From: Pristionchus mayeri
Lineage: Eukaryota > Nematoda > Chromadorea > Rhabditida > Neodiplogasteridae
Length of the DNA: 64,000 nt
NCBI GenBank assembly: GCA_036245805.1
Contig: BTRK01000006.1
Span: 36,708,901-36,772,900 of the forward strand
Direction: 5' to 3'
Part shown: one piece after another, positions 24,901 through 36,258 of the stretch
How positions within the stretch are numbered: the first letter of the stretch is position 1
Layout of the letters: each line of letters starts with the position of its first letter
The notes under the pieces: generated by a model
The model's database searches: none
Told to the model about the DNA's origin: nothing
The model's input: the letters and a program-made list of their open reading frames with translations, nothing else
Position numbers and translations under genes: made by a program

Positions 24901-26762
24901 AGTACTCAATAGAAATTCATCATTTACCAAGGTCGAGATGGGGGAGGAGAGGGAGAGAGTAGAGTAGATAGAGAGGGAGATCGGATCAAGAGTACGCAAA
25001 CTGTTTGACACTCGCTTCGTCTAGAGGAGTAAACGCCCTCTCCACAAATTGACCCAGAGAGAAAGAACGGAATGTAGCGAGATTAGGTTAGAATGGGAGG
25101 GGCTGCACAATAGGAAGACAATAGGTGGTTAGCACTTAATGAATCTCTTGCCAATATTTGTGAGACGAGACTCATAAACACGGGATCGTAGGTGTCCAAG
25201 TAAAGATATTCGACGTTGAAGTAAACGTGTCAAACAAGAGCACACAGTAGTCTGAGGCAGTGGAACTCGGGAGAAGGAAGTGTTGGCAGGGGAGTCTGTC
25301 GGGGCTCTTTGTGAGTAATACTTCTGATACTTCCCATCTATTAGTGGGCCGTCAAGGAGAATCAGGAGTACCTCGACTAATGAGAGAGGACTAAAGAGGG
25401 GAAAGTGTACAATCGGTGAGGATGAGTGGAGTAAGAGAGAGAAGAGCAGACACTCACGTGGACTCGATGACGACAGCGACGAGGGATGTGGAGATTCGGA
25501 CGGAGTAATTAATATCACGTCAGGAGAGCACGATTCCTACCTGGCTTCTTCCGCTATCCCAAACAGCACAACTATAGAGAGTAGCGGCCCCCAGGCGTTT
25601 CGATCTACTTCAGCCTCGCAACTTTCACTTCAATCAGAAGCCATTTTCGAAGTTGATATTTCAGTGCTTCCGCACTGGAATAAGTCATGTATTGGATAGT
25701 GACGACATTTCCTCGGACCCCCTCACCCTCTATGAGAGTATTGGCTCTAAGAGAGTATTTGGCACATTTATGAGAGCAGTCAATATTGAAGAAATTCGTA
25801 AGCAATTACTTCGAATCGACTACAATACAATACAATATTTATCTGTTATCGCTTTCTGGGCGCAGATCAAGATGTGGGGTCAGAAAAGGTCGTTCTTCTC
25901 ATTTCAAGATGGTCATTTGCGGTGTGCTTGCGAGAGGATGTTGGATTGCATTGCATAGATAGAATCTCACTATAGGTCGTAAACGAAGCCTTGCGTGTTC
26001 TAGTATCTTCTCTGTTCGAATCCGCCAGACTCGATGATCAATCTTTCAACGAGATGATCGAGTCTAGATTCTGAAGGACCAAACATCTTAGTAGGTCATA
26101 CCCATCACACGGTGACCACTCCGGCTTGGATGGGGATTCTCTTTTCTTGATGAGTCGAAGGCGGAAGCGAGGGGTATTAGGGGAAACCAATCCAAATCAG
26201 AGAGAAAAGGGAGAGGGACCGCTCGCGACGACTAACAAGGAATGGAATGATCGACTACATTTTACTCTAAATATAGAATCAAATCTTTAAGTACAATCGA
26301 GTGAGTCGAAACACATCAGTAAAAGGGCAATACATGAAAGAAAAAGTAGGGGAGTCTTCTTTGGTGATCTGTTTATTCATCACATTTATTGTGCAATTGA
26401 TGAAAGAGCTACAACTTCATTCGTATCTCAGTTCATCGCGTAATGCACTTACAAATTTTTGAATCACTGCACATAATTGGTCCAAAAAGTTGTGCTGCCT
26501 TTCTCCTGTTCCTCCTCGGTAAGACTGCCATGGAATGGATGGGTTATGGGCGCCTTCTCCTGCCAAATGCGTCTATCTAGTGTAAGCACTCCTATTTCTT
26601 TTATTCTCTCTCTCCACCTCCACTCTTTCCAGTTTGGGACGAGAGGATCTTAGAGGGAACGAGGGGAGGGCGGAGAGGGGGAGGGATGGAAAGAGACCGT
26701 ACAGGGGGGAGCATCCCTGTGCTTGCTAACCGGTCATTCCTTCATAGTCAGGTACGAGTCGG
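18919..26762. other. Long gene-poor region upstream of capicua and the nitrobindin-like gene
   Basis: Some 7.8 kb separate the head-to-head genes. The sequence is strongly purine- or pyrimidine-biased (GGAGA/TCTCC-rich patches, for example 19560-19690 and 23000-23060) and its open frames are Arg/Glu or Ser/Leu low complexity. No exon pair with conserved-looking sequence or matching phases was found. A splice-like segment at 18985-19020 with an ATG (MPSES) may be a 5' exon of capicua, because its GTGTGA donor could join in phase to the exon ending at 18898. The rest is presumably regulatory or intronic. Confidence 0.5.
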
Positions 26763-28284
26763 ATGCAGCTGCTGCTCGTTCTGACTGCTGCTGCAGCAGT
26801 CGCAGCCGAGCTGCGCGGCAACAATGCCCAGATAGGATGGATGGCCGGCAAGTGGAGATCCGAATTCTCCGGAAAGGTTCGATTCCTGCTCATGTTGAGA
26901 TGTTTACGACATGATATTCCCAAAATTCCAAATGTAAATATTTCATTAGAATAATGATATCATTTTGACATTTTCTCCGTGACTAGAACCGAGACATGCG
27001 CGTGTCATTGAGTTTCTTCCACTTTGTGGATCAAGAGGATCCAATTTGCGAACACGAACTAAGAGTGGTTGAGGTGCATTCATTGCTTGTTCGGATCGAT
27101 GTGTCATAAAGTGTTTCGCTCACCGCGGCAACGGGGTTGATCCGTAACTGGTTGGTGCACCGGATGAAGCTACCTTTGATCGATTCATTTACACTTCCTA
27201 TGCTATCTATCGGATCTAAACAAGCTAATGCAGATAGGAAGTGATCCCCATCGAGGCGATAATGTTGACGAAAGTATTCCGAAGAAGGTTGTGGTTGCAG
27301 ATTTTCTGGCCGACCGTGCCCACGATGACCTTCGGGGAGGAGTTGTACATTCTGGAGGCTCCCTCAGCCCGCTCTGCCTCCCTCCAATTCCTCAACTTCT
27401 CGTGAGTCCAACTCTCACTTTCTGCCAATCCCCACTTCCTTACACACGCAAGAGAGATGGAGAGAGAGGGGGATAGATAGTGTTTGATAACCTTGCCATT
27501 CCCGTTCTACTTCGACAAACTGAGACGAAAAGCAGTAAAGACCTTGAGCGGATCGATAGCTTCCCATCGAATCGATCGTTTGCTATCCTACAGTAGTCAA
27601 TCGATTGCAGGGCGCGTGCGTGGTCTCACTCGACCAAAGATCACTTCCACGACGAGTGGGGATTCCTCACAGTCGACGCTACGGGGAATGCCACTCTTAT
27701 GACTGCGGGAAACAACGGTGAATGAGCAGTGAAAACAATTATGAGCCAGAGCAGCATTTTGCATCTTTCTCCTTCCTCTTTAGGGATGATTCAGCGTCGA
27801 TTGACACTCTTTTCTGCAGGTTTCACCACATATGAAGTCGGAACTGTTGAGCCGAATAAGCTGGTGCTTACTCTGAAGGACATCGGAAGGATCTCATTCT
27901 CACGCGATCTTCCCGTCGAAGATGTGAGTAGACTTACACATTATTACTGCCTAAATTAACTTAGTGTTTAGCTAATTGAAACTTATTACACTATGTTCAT
28001 TGCCAATTCAAATAATTTCAGCTGCGCCGAACATTCATTCGTCATGACGACCGCTTCATGGAGCAGGTTAGGGAGAGGGGAAAGGGCAGCGAAGAAAGGG
28101 GAAAGGAGGAAGCACCAGGGGTCAATGATCCTTGGCTTGCTCTTCCCCAATCGAGGCGGAAGAATGCATTAGTGACGCTAATCGGGAGAATTGATTGCAG
28201 ATTCTGGAGATGAGAACGGCGACCCATCCCAAGAGTGGATATCTGGAGCACACCCGAGTGATCTACACCAGAAAGAAGGAGTAG
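26763..28284 (+). CDS. Nitrobindin/THAP4-C-terminal-like beta-barrel protein with signal peptide
   Basis: Six exons (26763-26876, 27301-27401, 27611-27717, 27820-27923, 28022-28066, 28201-28284) encode 184 aa. After a signal peptide (MQLLLVLTAAAAVAA) comes the family's opening strand, GWMAGKWRSEFSGK, equivalent to the G-x-W-x-G-x-G start of nitrobindins. Further family-like strands are MTFGEELYI, SARAWSHSTKDHFHDEWGFL, ATLMTAGNNGFTTYEVG, LKDIGRISFSRDLPVEDLRR and GYLEHTRVIYTRKKE at the C terminus. Nitrobindins are ten-stranded barrels that hold heme and react with NO or peroxynitrite; lipid binding has also been suggested. Intracellular forms are the norm, so a secretory leader is noteworthy, though secreted nematode paralogues may exist. 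Heme ligation cannot be judged from sequence alone; a C-terminal His (HTR) is present. Confidence 0.75.
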
Positions 28285-28838
28285 ATCAGCGATCTACCAC
28301 TCCTCATCTAATCGATACTCACAGTGTTCATCTCTCAGCTCTGCTTGTTCTTTCCCTCTCCTCCCCGGTAGCTTCCATTATGAATTGAGATACGTGTATT
28401 CCAATCGCCCTCCAGCGCGAATAAAGAGTACGAATCAGAAGATCGAGAATAGCGTTGATCAACACGTCAGAGAAGGAAAAAATGCTTCCGCCTATTTGCT
28501 TCATCGTGATTCGCACATGATCAGATGAAAAGTTCCCGATGCTAATATTCCTCTCGTATGTGTTTTTTTCTCTGCCATTTAGGAGGGGGGAGTGAATCAG
28601 CCGGAGGACGGATTCATAGACCATTTCGACGATGTTTAGTGACTGCTTTCTCTCCATTTGACAGAGCGAAGGGAGGGGAAGGAGCGGCCACTGATGATAT
28701 CTCAGTTGATATCTCGCCTCTCCCTTCCTCACAGTCCGTTCGTGCAGATTGCCATTGGCTGATTCATTCCTGCTCATTCTCTCTTTCGTCGACACCCGAA
28801 TCAGAAGTGTGTTAAGGGGGAAGAGAGAGAGGGAGGAG
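28285..28838. other. Spacer between nitrobindin-like and bestrophin genes
   Basis: The genes are on the same strand with a 554-bp gap, too long for a typical closely spaced operon. An AATAAA at 28420-28425, 136 nt after the stop, is the likely polyadenylation signal of the upstream gene. The remainder should be the bestrophin promoter. Confidence 0.5.
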
Positions 28839-31572
28839 ATGACCGTGAACTACAACCGGGATGTCGCCAGCGCTACGTCGATCTCATCCGTGAGAATTCT
28901 GATGAGGTGGAGAGGATCGATATGGAAGGTAGGAGGAAGGATAATGTGGGAAATGTATTATCACTTTTAGAGTGTACTTCCGGAGCTATTCGGGTGGCTG
29001 ATCGTCTTCTATATCATCCTCGGAATACTCTTGGCCTGTCATTACTTGTAAGAAACTATGTTAACGTCCATTCACAGATCATAGTCGCTCAGGAATAACG
29101 AAATTTATGCTGAGAAGTGGCTGAACTATTCCAAGGAAAACGCACCAAATGGGAAGACAACAATTCTGAATGAGTCTGTCATCGTTTCGCTTAGTCGAAA
29201 TTTTGCAAGTGACTACTCGATGCCTCTAGTGATGTTGCTCTCTTTCTTTTCTGCCAAGGCATTCGAGAGGTGGCAATATATCTTCAACAACCTCGCCTAT
29301 GCAGAGAAGTGAGATTATTATCGAGGATTCTGTTTCAATTATGCATTTCTTTAGTCTCGCTCTGACGGTCAACGCGTTTATCAAAGGATCCGATCGGATC
29401 GCTCAACTAGCCAGGCAAACAATTATGAGACAAGCGATTCTCGCTCAGGTGAAATTATGACGAAAATAGTGTGGATGATAGACGATTCAGATCCTTGTCT
29501 ATCGTGATGTGAGCATTAGCGTTCGTAAGAGATTTCCAACTATAGAAAGCTTGATCGAAGCAGGTAAATTTACACCATTGAATGAATACTTAGAAAAATT
29601 ATAGTATCGATATCCTAGTTTCACATTCCCAATTTAAAGAGATGCTGAAGGAGGACGAAATGAAAATACTCGACAACAAGTTCAATCCGTATAACGTGTT
29701 CTCAATTCCTTTTTGTTGGATCGCCACTCTGCTGTCCAAGTTAAGGCAGGATGGCAACATCGCTTCAGAACCCACGTATGTTAATTTGATGACGGTCAGT
29801 CAACGGATTCTGCAAAATATTGAGCACTCGAATTAAGGAGGTGAAGGAGTTTCGAAAAAAGTTGGAAATAGTCTACAACTACGACTGCGTGCCAATTCCA
29901 CTCGCATACCCTCAGGTATGCACTATGTTTCTTTCAATCATGAAGTCGCTCTTCAGATCGTCTCTGTGGCAGTGCGACTCCATTGCATCGTTGCGATCAT
30001 AGGAAAACTTTTCATATTTACGGTATTAATAGTGAAGTATTTTTATTCGGTAAATCGCATTTTGCAGAAAGATCCGGCGATTTGGAGGCTCAACTATAAT
30101 TTTGGTCTGATTAATGGACCTGAGATTCTGATGTTTCTCGCTTGGCTCAAGGTTTCAATCAATTGAGATGAAGGAGATGCAGAACATCAGGTGGCGGAGA
30201 TTCTGGCAAATCCGCTTGGAGAAGATGATGATGACCTCGAGTTGAACCACATCATCGACAGAAACAACTTCGTGAGTTAGGATTGCAATGCTTGTATATT
30301 TTTATTCTCGGTATAAATTTGTACAAAACTTCATTCAAATTCTTTGAGAGTAAAAAAAAGGAGTTCGAAAGTACCAGGAAAGTCATACAAAATCGATGCA
30401 AAAGTTACGCTCCCGGGTGGGTTCGAACCACCGACCTTTCGGTTAACAGCCGAACGCGCTGCCGATTGCGCCACGGAAGCAGTCGATGACTTGGCCTCTC
30501 GCTCGAAAGATAACCGTGTGTCTAGGGACGGGAATAGTGTAAAAAGAAGATAGGGTCCGCTAGAGTGCTTCTTTCGCTTCTTTCTCTGTCGTTTAACCCT
30601 CTCGCTTCAGATTTCGCGTTCTATCATCGAAGTTCACGATCACTGTCCGATATTGGAAGAAGCAGAGCTGAGTGTGACTCCAAAGTACAACGAACATGCT
30701 AAAGAACTGGGAGGTGCAATGCACAGACTGATGGGATCCGCCGTCGGGTCAAAGTGAGATTGAAACGATCACATTTTTAGCCTCAAAGCAGTTTCTTGAC
30801 GTGTGTTTACATCAACTATTCACGTGTCCTATGAAATACACTAATATCAAGCTACAATTCAGAGTCGACGTTGGCCGTATGATAGAAGTGGAACCAACGA
30901 GAAAGCCCATACTGAAGAGAAGAGTGTGCTTCAAGGCAATCGATGATCTGCTAGGAAATGAAAAGAGCAAGTGAGGAAAACAACAAGCAATCAAGCGATT
31001 TAGATAGACAACACCATGCGTAGAGCAAAATGAGAATGTTGAAATTTGTTGTTTGGTGTAGTACGTTGACGCCTTCTTCTTTACTGATGAGCAGGATGTG
31101 TCCAATGATTGTTCGCATAACATTTTTGAACAATGCTTTTTTGCAAGCTTTTAATGAGTCCAATGTTGTCAGGGACTCCAGCAGACTGTCGATCGTCGAA
31201 CACGGAGAGACTGCCTCAATCTCCAGCAGTCCAAACAGTAATTCATGATCGAATTATCACTGTTTACCCCGGAACAGCAGCTAAATATGGGTTTAATCAG
31301 GCATCTTCTGCGTGGAGGTTCCCTCCCTCTACGACTCACGCTCCTTGCGAACGCTGAACGAAGAGGAAATGGAGGCACGGCACGCGAATCGGGCCAGAAT
31401 GTGAGTAAACACTAGGATATTCCGATCGAGGCTTCGAAGTGAGCAAAACAAACACATGCACACACGCAGGACAACGTCGCTATTGGACATCAAGGATCTC
31501 TCGCCTCTCTCTGCTCGAAGACTCGCCAGCATGAGCGACGTCCTAGACCAGAAGCAGCGACAACACAAATGA
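28839..31572 (+). CDS. Bestrophin family Ca2+-activated chloride channel
   Basis: Fifteen exons give 508 aa: 28839-28928, 28971-29047, 29093-29308, 29355-29448, 29491-29563, 29640-29775, 29825-29915, 29957-30022, 30068-30151, 30191-30271, 30611-30753, 30863-30970, 31173-31237, 31301-31400 and 31470-31572. The N terminus [14 protein letters not shown] and [10 protein letters not shown] is the family signature. Also recognisable are [20 protein letters not shown] (neck helix), [20 protein letters not shown] and [20 protein letters not shown]. The last stretch is the acidic Ca2+ clasp, with EDDDD intact. Bestrophins are pentameric anion channels of plasma or intracellular membranes. In the neck, residues matching human BEST1 I76 and F80 read as Met and Met, and RWW is RWQ; these could change permeation. 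The C-terminal third is a cytosolic tail without recognised domains. The intron at 30272-30610 holds an antisense tRNA gene. Acceptors of exons 3 and 7 are weak and less certain. Confidence 0.92.
30408..30480 (-). tRNA. tRNA-Asn (anticodon GUU)
   Basis: The minus strand folds into a full cloverleaf of 73 nt. The acceptor stem is GCTTCCG paired with CGGGAGC plus discriminator G. The D stem is GCGC/GCGC, and the anticodon stem TTCGG/CCGAA carries the loop CTGTTAA with anticodon GTT. The T stem is GGTGG/CCACC with loop TTCGAAC. The internal A box (TGGCGCAATCGG) and B box (GGTTCGAACCC) fit RNA polymerase III promoters, and a TTTT terminator follows a few bases past the 3' end. There is no intron. 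The gene lies antisense inside an intron of the bestrophin gene. Confidence 0.96.
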
Positions 31573-31746
31573 CGTCACAACCAATAGAAATTATTATCGC
31601 ATCAATACCATGCATCCATACGCAGTATTTTATCGCATAATCATTCGATGGAACTTCCTAACTTTGTACAGCTTGATGCAATTCCATTGATCACTAACAT
31701 TTCATGAAATTTCGTTGCATAAAAAATAGAATGAAATTGAAAACTT

Positions 31747-33801
31747 CACATAAATTCGATACCTGGTCTAGAGAACCTAGCGAAAGTACAGATAATAGCT
31801 TATAACTGAGATGAGGATTGAATGGAGGAGGGAAGGAGCGCGCATTTGAGCAATTTGTGAGCTGCGAGTTAGCACTCCCTGCGAAAGCGATTGTTTGTTT
31901 TCGTTTTGCGTGTTTTGCTCACCTTGAATTGGTCCCACGCAAGCGTGTCCTCATCGGGACTGCTCGCTTCCAGAGATTCGCACCGAATGCCGCAATATCT
32001 CTCGAACAGTTGCCGCTCGCACAGACAACGAGTGAGAATCACCTGACAAACTCTGGTATCTACGGTCTAAAATAGAGAAAGAAACACTCACATGGAAGCA
32101 ATATCGATGGTGTATTTGGTAGATCTCCGTCAGAGTTGATCTCACGGTCAGACACTCGCGCTCTTTATTCGTCTCCGGATACCCGAGAAGTTTCTTCGCA
32201 GTGTCCAGTTTTATCCTGCAGTTGAAGCCTCCTAAGTGCCGACTAATATCGAAAAGCCAGACGAAGTTTCACTTCCGGGTCCCCAGGGTTTCTCTCACCT
32301 CAATAATTTGTGTCTATCGAAGTCGATGTAGTCGCTCTTCTTCGAAGTTCCCTTCATATTGCTCTCGCAGACCTCGAGTGCTTGGTCCACGTGGGTATTC
32401 GAGCAGTTTGAATACTTGGAGATTGTGCACTGCGTCTAGAATAGACCATTGATACTGACGATGGCAGCATATTTTCGCTCCTACGACATCTCATAGAAAT
32501 GAGATTCCTTGAATGGGCCTTAATTGATCTTCCCACCTGCAGTGATCCCAGAGCTGCTATCAGCTGTGGACTGTTCTCGCCCGAGGCGAATCGAGATATG
32601 CCCGTGGCAGTCAGCTTCACTCGGTCCACATGAGACAACTGCAGGGGTAGTTCATAAGTCCACTTCGAACCCACTCTAATTAGGCAGGATTCACTCCTGG
32701 TAGTGTTTGAGATGTTTGAACTCTTGGTTCATGCGAGAGATTTGGAGGAAAAGAAAGAGAGAAGGGTACCGCTCTGCTGCTGCTCTTCATTCTCTTGTCG
32801 CAGTCCTCGAGTGATCGTCGATAGGCGACGGCTGCCTGAAGTCCGACGACGTCCGCCGAGCAGATTCCCGCGTATCGCTTGAAGCAGTCGTCCAGGAACT
32901 GAATTGGCCTACCTTTAGGCAATTTCAATCGAAAATACAAAGTAGATGAGAGAAAAAGGTAAGAACTTGCAAGAAAACGTACGTGGTAGTCGACGCAGCG
33001 GAACCTCATGTCCGCATTCTTGCACGTGTCTTCTTTCGCAGCGAACAGTCGATGGAAGCACTCGCTCGCCGCCGTCTCGTTGCAACGGGATCCACTGCAA
33101 CTACTTTGATATTGTTTGGTAGTTTGTTAATAATAATTTAGACAATAAAGTTATGTCTGAGAATATCCAAAAAAACCGAATCATTGATCATGCGGGGAAG
33201 ATTTTCGTGTTGTTTTTTCGTAGCTAGTTCCGCGTATGACAGCGCGTGCTATCATAGCCAAAAAAAGTAGTCTATCGAACGAGATGTTACTTCTTTTGCT
33301 GTTGTTTTCAAATTCTAGCTTCTTCGAAATCTCTGAGGCAGAGCTAATTCGATTACGAGGGAGGAGATCATATCAAGCATCTCATTTATGATTTTTCCAT
33401 ATGAGGAATAATGTGTGCGACTGTGTTTTCATCTAAATAAGATTACATGAACAGATATACGACCAATTAATGAAAAAACAATACTCACAAAGGGAGGGCG
33501 GATCGTATGATGAAGGCTGCGGTTGTCTGGAGGGCGAGAGAAGCGACGACGAGCGAGAGAAGAAGAAGCGAAGACGTCAGAGTTGAGGAGATCGAAGACT
33601 GAGCTGAGACGGAGGACGGCCCATCGGGTGCCCAACCCCTCAAATCTGCGTGTTTGAAGCAAGATCAGGGAGATTAAAGGGCACGAATCAGCTTCGGAAC
33701 GACGAATTATCGCATATCTCGTGATGAAGAGCAAGTGTACCGAGGATGATCGAATGATGAATCAGAGAGTTGGGAAGTTGAACTACGCAGGAAAAGCGCA
33801 T
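31747..33801 (-). CDS. Cysteine-rich secreted or membrane-anchored protein, family uncertain
   Basis: Nine exons with matching phases encode 367 aa: 33741-33801, 33489-33645, 32983-33100, 32770-32898, 32537-32638, 32299-32435, 32092-32215, 31923-32066 and 31747-31878. A hydrophobic signal-like stretch (LLLSLVVASLALQTTAA) precedes a body with about 17 cysteines in short helical-looking blocks: CNETAASECFHRLFAAKEDT, FLDDCFKRYAGICSADVV, QCTISKYSNCSNTHVDQALE and RCLCERQLFERYCGIRCE. The C terminus ends with a second hydrophobic run (LLHSILISVIAIICTF) and a short basic tail, as in a membrane or GPI anchor. The pattern recalls nematode extracellular helical Cys-rich families such as DUF19/T20D4.11-like, but I do not recognise a diagnostic motif and assign no function. 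The first exon and signal start (MRFSCVVQLP) are the weakest part. The gene is tail-to-tail with bestrophin, 174 bp apart. Confidence 0.6.
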
Positions 33802-35190
33802 TTTGCGTGTCCTCCCAGTGCTTCGAGGGGAAAAAGAGCGAACACTGAGACGGTCATAATTCATCCGTTTCCTAAGCTCTGAACGAGAGAATAGATCATG
33901 TTGGAGGGAGAAGCCTCCTGGTGTATTTCCCTCCCCCTTCCCTTCCCTCCCCCTCCGGCCCTATTAGTGCACGACAACTACAAACAACTGGGATAGATTG
34001 ATGGACGACTCCATTAGTATGGTCTCGGCGAAAAATAAGTAACTCGGGGTGACACGGACAGATGATTCGCCGAAGAGAAGTGGTAGATGAGATAGGATTG
34101 GCTGGGCCGTTCAAGTACCCTCTAATTAGACAAAGTACGAGCAACTGCGATGCTCCAAGGACGGAAATGAAACGGAAACGTAAAAGAAAGTCCATAGCGA
34201 GATATATTTCCTGAAGCACAAGTTGAATACTTGAAAATAGCTTCGACATCCTCAGCCTTTCCGAATCCGAGAAACGAAAATCGCTAATGAGAAAGAATGA
34301 GAAGGCAATGCGATCTGAGTATGGCGCGAGAACATCTCTCCTATTTCGAATGGCCTTTTCCCAGAAGAAGGATCGAATCGAGGCGTCCAAAAAGACGGCT
34401 CCAAGCAACACAGCCAACGCAATTGTATTGAGCAAGGAGAAGCAAAATGAGGAATATGCACTATTTGTGGAGAGACACCTCATAGCGAGAGAAGTCTATT
34501 AGATCCCGCCTCTCTCTCTCTGGCTTCTGCCAACTATGGAAAGAATGCACAACTGGAAGCGGCACTGGAAATCATCAAGTCAAGTCGAGATCATGCTAAG
34601 GTATCGTATCGAAGCATGTTTTCCTCAATGAAATGCATACAAATTCGTGAATGGAGCCGATAGAAGAAGTAGGAGCAATGATTGGAATTGATGGTGAGAG
34701 TACGAAAGAAGGGCTCATCAGTGAGAAGATGAGGAATGCGAAAGATATCAGAAGCCATAGACGAGAAAAGGAGACGGAAAGAGGAGAGAGTGAGATAGCA
34801 GATTAGGTCTTGATGAAGAGAGCCTTCCCCCAGTGGAGAGAAGATTCACTTCACTCTCACCTCCGGGGCTGCTTACTAGTTACTCCCAGGAAAAATCAAT
34901 CAGCGAATATTTGAAAGAAAAAAAAGCGATTCTAGGAAGTGGCTGAGACTATAATCCGATGTCATAACAGAGGGGATGCTATTAATTATCGCTGCTACGG
35001 CATTTCCAGGGTGTGCGATGAATTGGCGCGCGAGGCAGGAAACTCCCCCCTCTCTCCGCCTTTTGACTCGTGAGATAGCGATTTCGTGAGAGAATTCTCC
35101 CCTCCCCTCAACGCGAATGAGCAATCATTTTTGTAGTCTTTTATCCGAGTTGATGTGATAATTACAGATACAATGGAAGTGCGGATGGAT
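33802..35190. other. Intergenic region with an unsupported long ORF
   Basis: A 195-codon minus-strand ORF (33896-34483) with hydrophobic patches occurs here, but it has no recognised motif, no signal-like start and no splice partners, and the opposite strand is also open at 34287-34502. I do not call it a gene. Nothing else is seen. Confidence 0.4.
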
Positions 35191-36017
35191 CTACAATCGG
35201 AAGGAGGACTTGGAGTTGAATGAAGGGGAATGAGAGAATGCCGCCATCTCTCCCTCAGTGGCGAAGGATGAGGGCGTTTTGGACGATGAAGAGGAGGAGG
35301 ACGAAGAGTCGAATGAGGAGGAGGGAGAGGATGACAACGATCTGTCACGAAGGATCTCACGATCTCTGGAGAGGGAGGAACTCCCACTCGAGGAAGGGGA
35401 ACCGAAGGATGAAGTACTTCCGAAGGAAGAGGAGGAGGAAGGAAAGAAGCTCTCGCTGGGCCGTGATGATGTCTGTCCAATCAGTCCACCGGATCCCGTT
35501 CCTCCTTGCTTAATTCCATTCTCGTCGAATTTGTTTTGCAACAATCTCGCGAACGAGTTTTCCTCCCTCTGCGCAGCATTTTGCTGATTCTGTCTATTGG
35601 CATTAGCCGCCATTGTGCTCACTCCAGCCCTGATCAGTGTTCCAAGGATTCCTCCACCTCCTGGTCCCGGTCCTCCTCCTCCCATCGGCCCCATTCCTCC
35701 TCCATAATCGCCAAACTCCCCACCTCCTCCCGGAAATCCGCCCCCGTAATCCATATCGTGGCCGTGACCAAATCCCGGAGGCGGTATTCCCCGCCCTCCG
35801 AAAGGACCTGGCCCCGGTCCTCCTCCCATCATCCATGGCGGTGGTCCGCCCCGACCTCTCCATCCACCGGGACCGAAGCGACCAAACTGAGCGAATACAC
35901 TACAAGAAAAATATGTACATTAAAACACAACGCGTGTGGGAATTCGCATGGAAACGAGTGGACTCACCTGGATGGAAAAACAAAAAGGAGAGGGAGAATT
36001 TGATAGAGTGAAGCCAT
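35191..36017 (-). CDS. Secreted Gly/Pro- and Ser-rich low-complexity protein
   Basis: Two exons (35968-36017, 35191-35899) encode 252 aa. A signal peptide, MASLYQILPLLFVFPSS then VFA, leads into a Gly-rich domain of roughly 70 residues (FGRFGPGGWRGRGGPPPW, then repeated GGG, GPGPG and GGGF). A short mixed segment follows (GTLIRAGVSTMAANANRQNQ, then ENSFARLLQNKF). The last 110 residues are a Ser-rich tail with runs of five to nine serines and charged interruptions (SRDREILRDRS). It may act as an extracellular matrix, cuticle, eggshell or antimicrobial-type component, but no family is recognised. It is the first of three consecutive minus-strand genes with signal peptides. Confidence 0.7.
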
Positions 36018-36258
36018 GCAAATCGAAGAACGGATAACTACTAATGAAAATGGGCAAAGAAAGAGATGGAGGGAGTTGGTGGGTGTTCAGCTAAGAGAAG
36101 GGCACGAGTCGATGAGAGGAAGAGAGAAAGAGGGGGAACAATCAACTGCTCAACAGATCAATTACACCCTTCTTTAGATCAATGCTCTCTCATTCAATCT
36201 TTTCTTGTTTTTCAAACATTATCAGAGGTTTATCGAATGCGAATTGCACAAAAAATAA

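Noticed and set aside
33896..34483. 195-codon minus-strand ORF with hydrophobic N terminus
   Set aside because: No motif, no clear signal peptide or splice partners, and the opposite strand is also open; similar long chance ORFs overlap real genes elsewhere in the window.
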